From Thermoleophilales bacterium (GTDB taxonomy: Bacteria > Actinomycetota > Thermoleophilia > Solirubrobacterales > 70-9): a stretch of 64,000 bases of DNA. The notes under the pieces are model-generated. The model did no database searches. It was given only the letters and a program-made list of their open reading frames with translations, and was not told where the DNA came from. Below, one piece after another: positions 63,547-64,000 of the stretch (position 1 is the first letter of the stretch; each line of letters begins with the position of its first letter). The stretch is from NCBI GenBank assembly GCA_020636895.1, contig JACJWZ010000002.1, positions 248,001 to 312,000 on the forward strand, written 5' to 3'. Position numbers and translations under genes: made by a program.

Positions 63547-63556
63547 CGAACCGGTC

Positions 63557-63562
63557 AGGATA
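63557..63562 (-). promoter_or_regulatory. -10 box for lysC-asd
   Basis: TATCCT on the minus strand, 10 nt before the lysC ATG. No leader is predicted. Confidence 0.35.
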
Positions 63563-63728
63563 GAGCGGGTCGGCCATGTGGACGCGGCCAGGCGGGACGG
63601 ACGGTGCGGGCGGTGCGCGAGCGGCACTGCGGCCCGCGGACACGGCGAGGCCGGACGAGCGATGCCGCGCCCCGCGAACGCGGCGAGGCGGCGAGGCGGA
63701 GCGGGCGGTGTGATTGGATCGCCCCGCC

Positions 63729-64000
63729 ATGGGGGCGAACCTGAACCGGCGCCAGCGCGTCGCTGCGATCGCTACCGCCTGCGTCGCCGCGGGGATCGTC
63801 GTCGCCGTGATCGCGCTCGCGGGGGGCGGTGGGGGCGAGAGCGACGCGGGGGCCTCGACGGCGGCGGCGACCACGACGACGCCAGTGCTCGAAGCCGGCG
63901 AGCTCGAGCGGCTCGCCGACGGGGTCATCCTCGCCGGCTTCGATGGCTCCGGTTCGGATGCGGACGTAGTTCGGGACGTGGCCGATCACCCCTACGGCGG
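63729..64000 (+). CDS. Secreted or anchored protein, truncated by window (GH3-like start possible)
   Basis: The first ~90 residues from the ATG at 63729 are visible: a signal/anchor (RVAAIATACVAAGIVVAVIAL), a low-complexity Gly/Ala/Thr linker, then ELERLADGVILAGFDGSGSDADVVRDVADHPYGG. The last segment is reminiscent of the start of a GH3/NagZ-like beta-N-acetylhexosaminidase domain (GxxxxGFDG), but it is too short to be sure. It is divergent from lysC. Confidence 0.6.
   Translation, partial: MGANLNRRQRVAAIATACVAAGIVVAVIALAGGGGGESDAGASTAAATTTTPVLEAGELERLADGVILAGFDGSGSDADVVRDVADHPYG

Noticed and set aside
61196..63928. Apparent lysC-asd fusion (910 aa)
   Set aside because: lysC occupies another frame; asd starts at the GTG overlapping the lysC stop.

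Overview
The window is 64 kb of GC-rich bacterial chromosome from a high-GC actinobacterium. The best fit is Thermoleophilia (Solirubrobacterales-like). Reasons: a six-gene Mce/MlaD operon, large ATPase/LuxR regulators, a DUF559 nuclease-like gene, secreted proteins with Lys-rich tails, and heavy use of GTG/TTG starts. The genus is an inference and no rRNA marker is present. I saw no tRNA, rRNA, CRISPR array, prophage or classical insertion sequence.

Layout. 1-515: truncated secreted protein. 695-9777 (minus): six tandem Mce/MlaD proteins, with a TetR-type regulator upstream at 9874-10419. 10495-14702 (minus): small membrane protein, Lon, Hsp20 and an MBL-fold hydrolase. 14799-15791: a DUF559 gene bracketed by direct copies of a palindromic repeat. 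15806-17863: two small unknown proteins, a fatty-acid-hydroxylase-like membrane protein and a winged-helix protein with a basic linker. 17966-20170 (minus): icd and mdh. 20337-25994: AidB-like acyl-CoA dehydrogenase, a secreted subtilase-like protein and a sugar transferase. 26083-32004 (plus): enoyl-CoA hydratase, coiled-coil protein, M50 protease and sdhCAB. 32861-36635 (plus): a second, type-E-like succinate:quinone oxidoreductase with a CCG-domain subunit. 36691-37260: an ECF sigma factor with three 60-bp repeats upstream. 37744-44812 (minus): large ATPase, acetoacetate-decarboxylase-like protein and flavoprotein, coupled by 4-nt overlaps. 44926-50365 (minus): lipoprotein, LuxR ATPase, secreted protein and BBE oxidoreductase. 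50506-53532 (plus): nhaA, an ArsB/NhaD-type carrier and a CBS protein. 53732-59763 (minus): amine oxidase, large membrane protein and S15-type hydrolase. 59902-61083: PucR-type regulator. 61196-63546 (minus): lysC and asd. 63729-end: truncated secreted protein.

How the genes work together. The window is mostly core metabolism (TCA steps icd, mdh and two sdh-type complexes; aspartate pathway lysC-asd; protein quality control hsp20-lon) plus envelope functions (Mce, sugar transferase, secreted hydrolases, ion carriers). Operon genes are tightly packed, and nearly all junctions are GTGA or ATGA overlaps. Many transcription units have a TAGRNT-like -10 box 7-10 nt before the start codon and no ribosome binding site, which suggests leaderless mRNAs.

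The most unusual content is non-coding. One palindromic repeat family has four copies, two of them flanking the DUF559 gene. A second hairpin family has copies at 37.4-37.7 kb and 53.6-53.7 kb.
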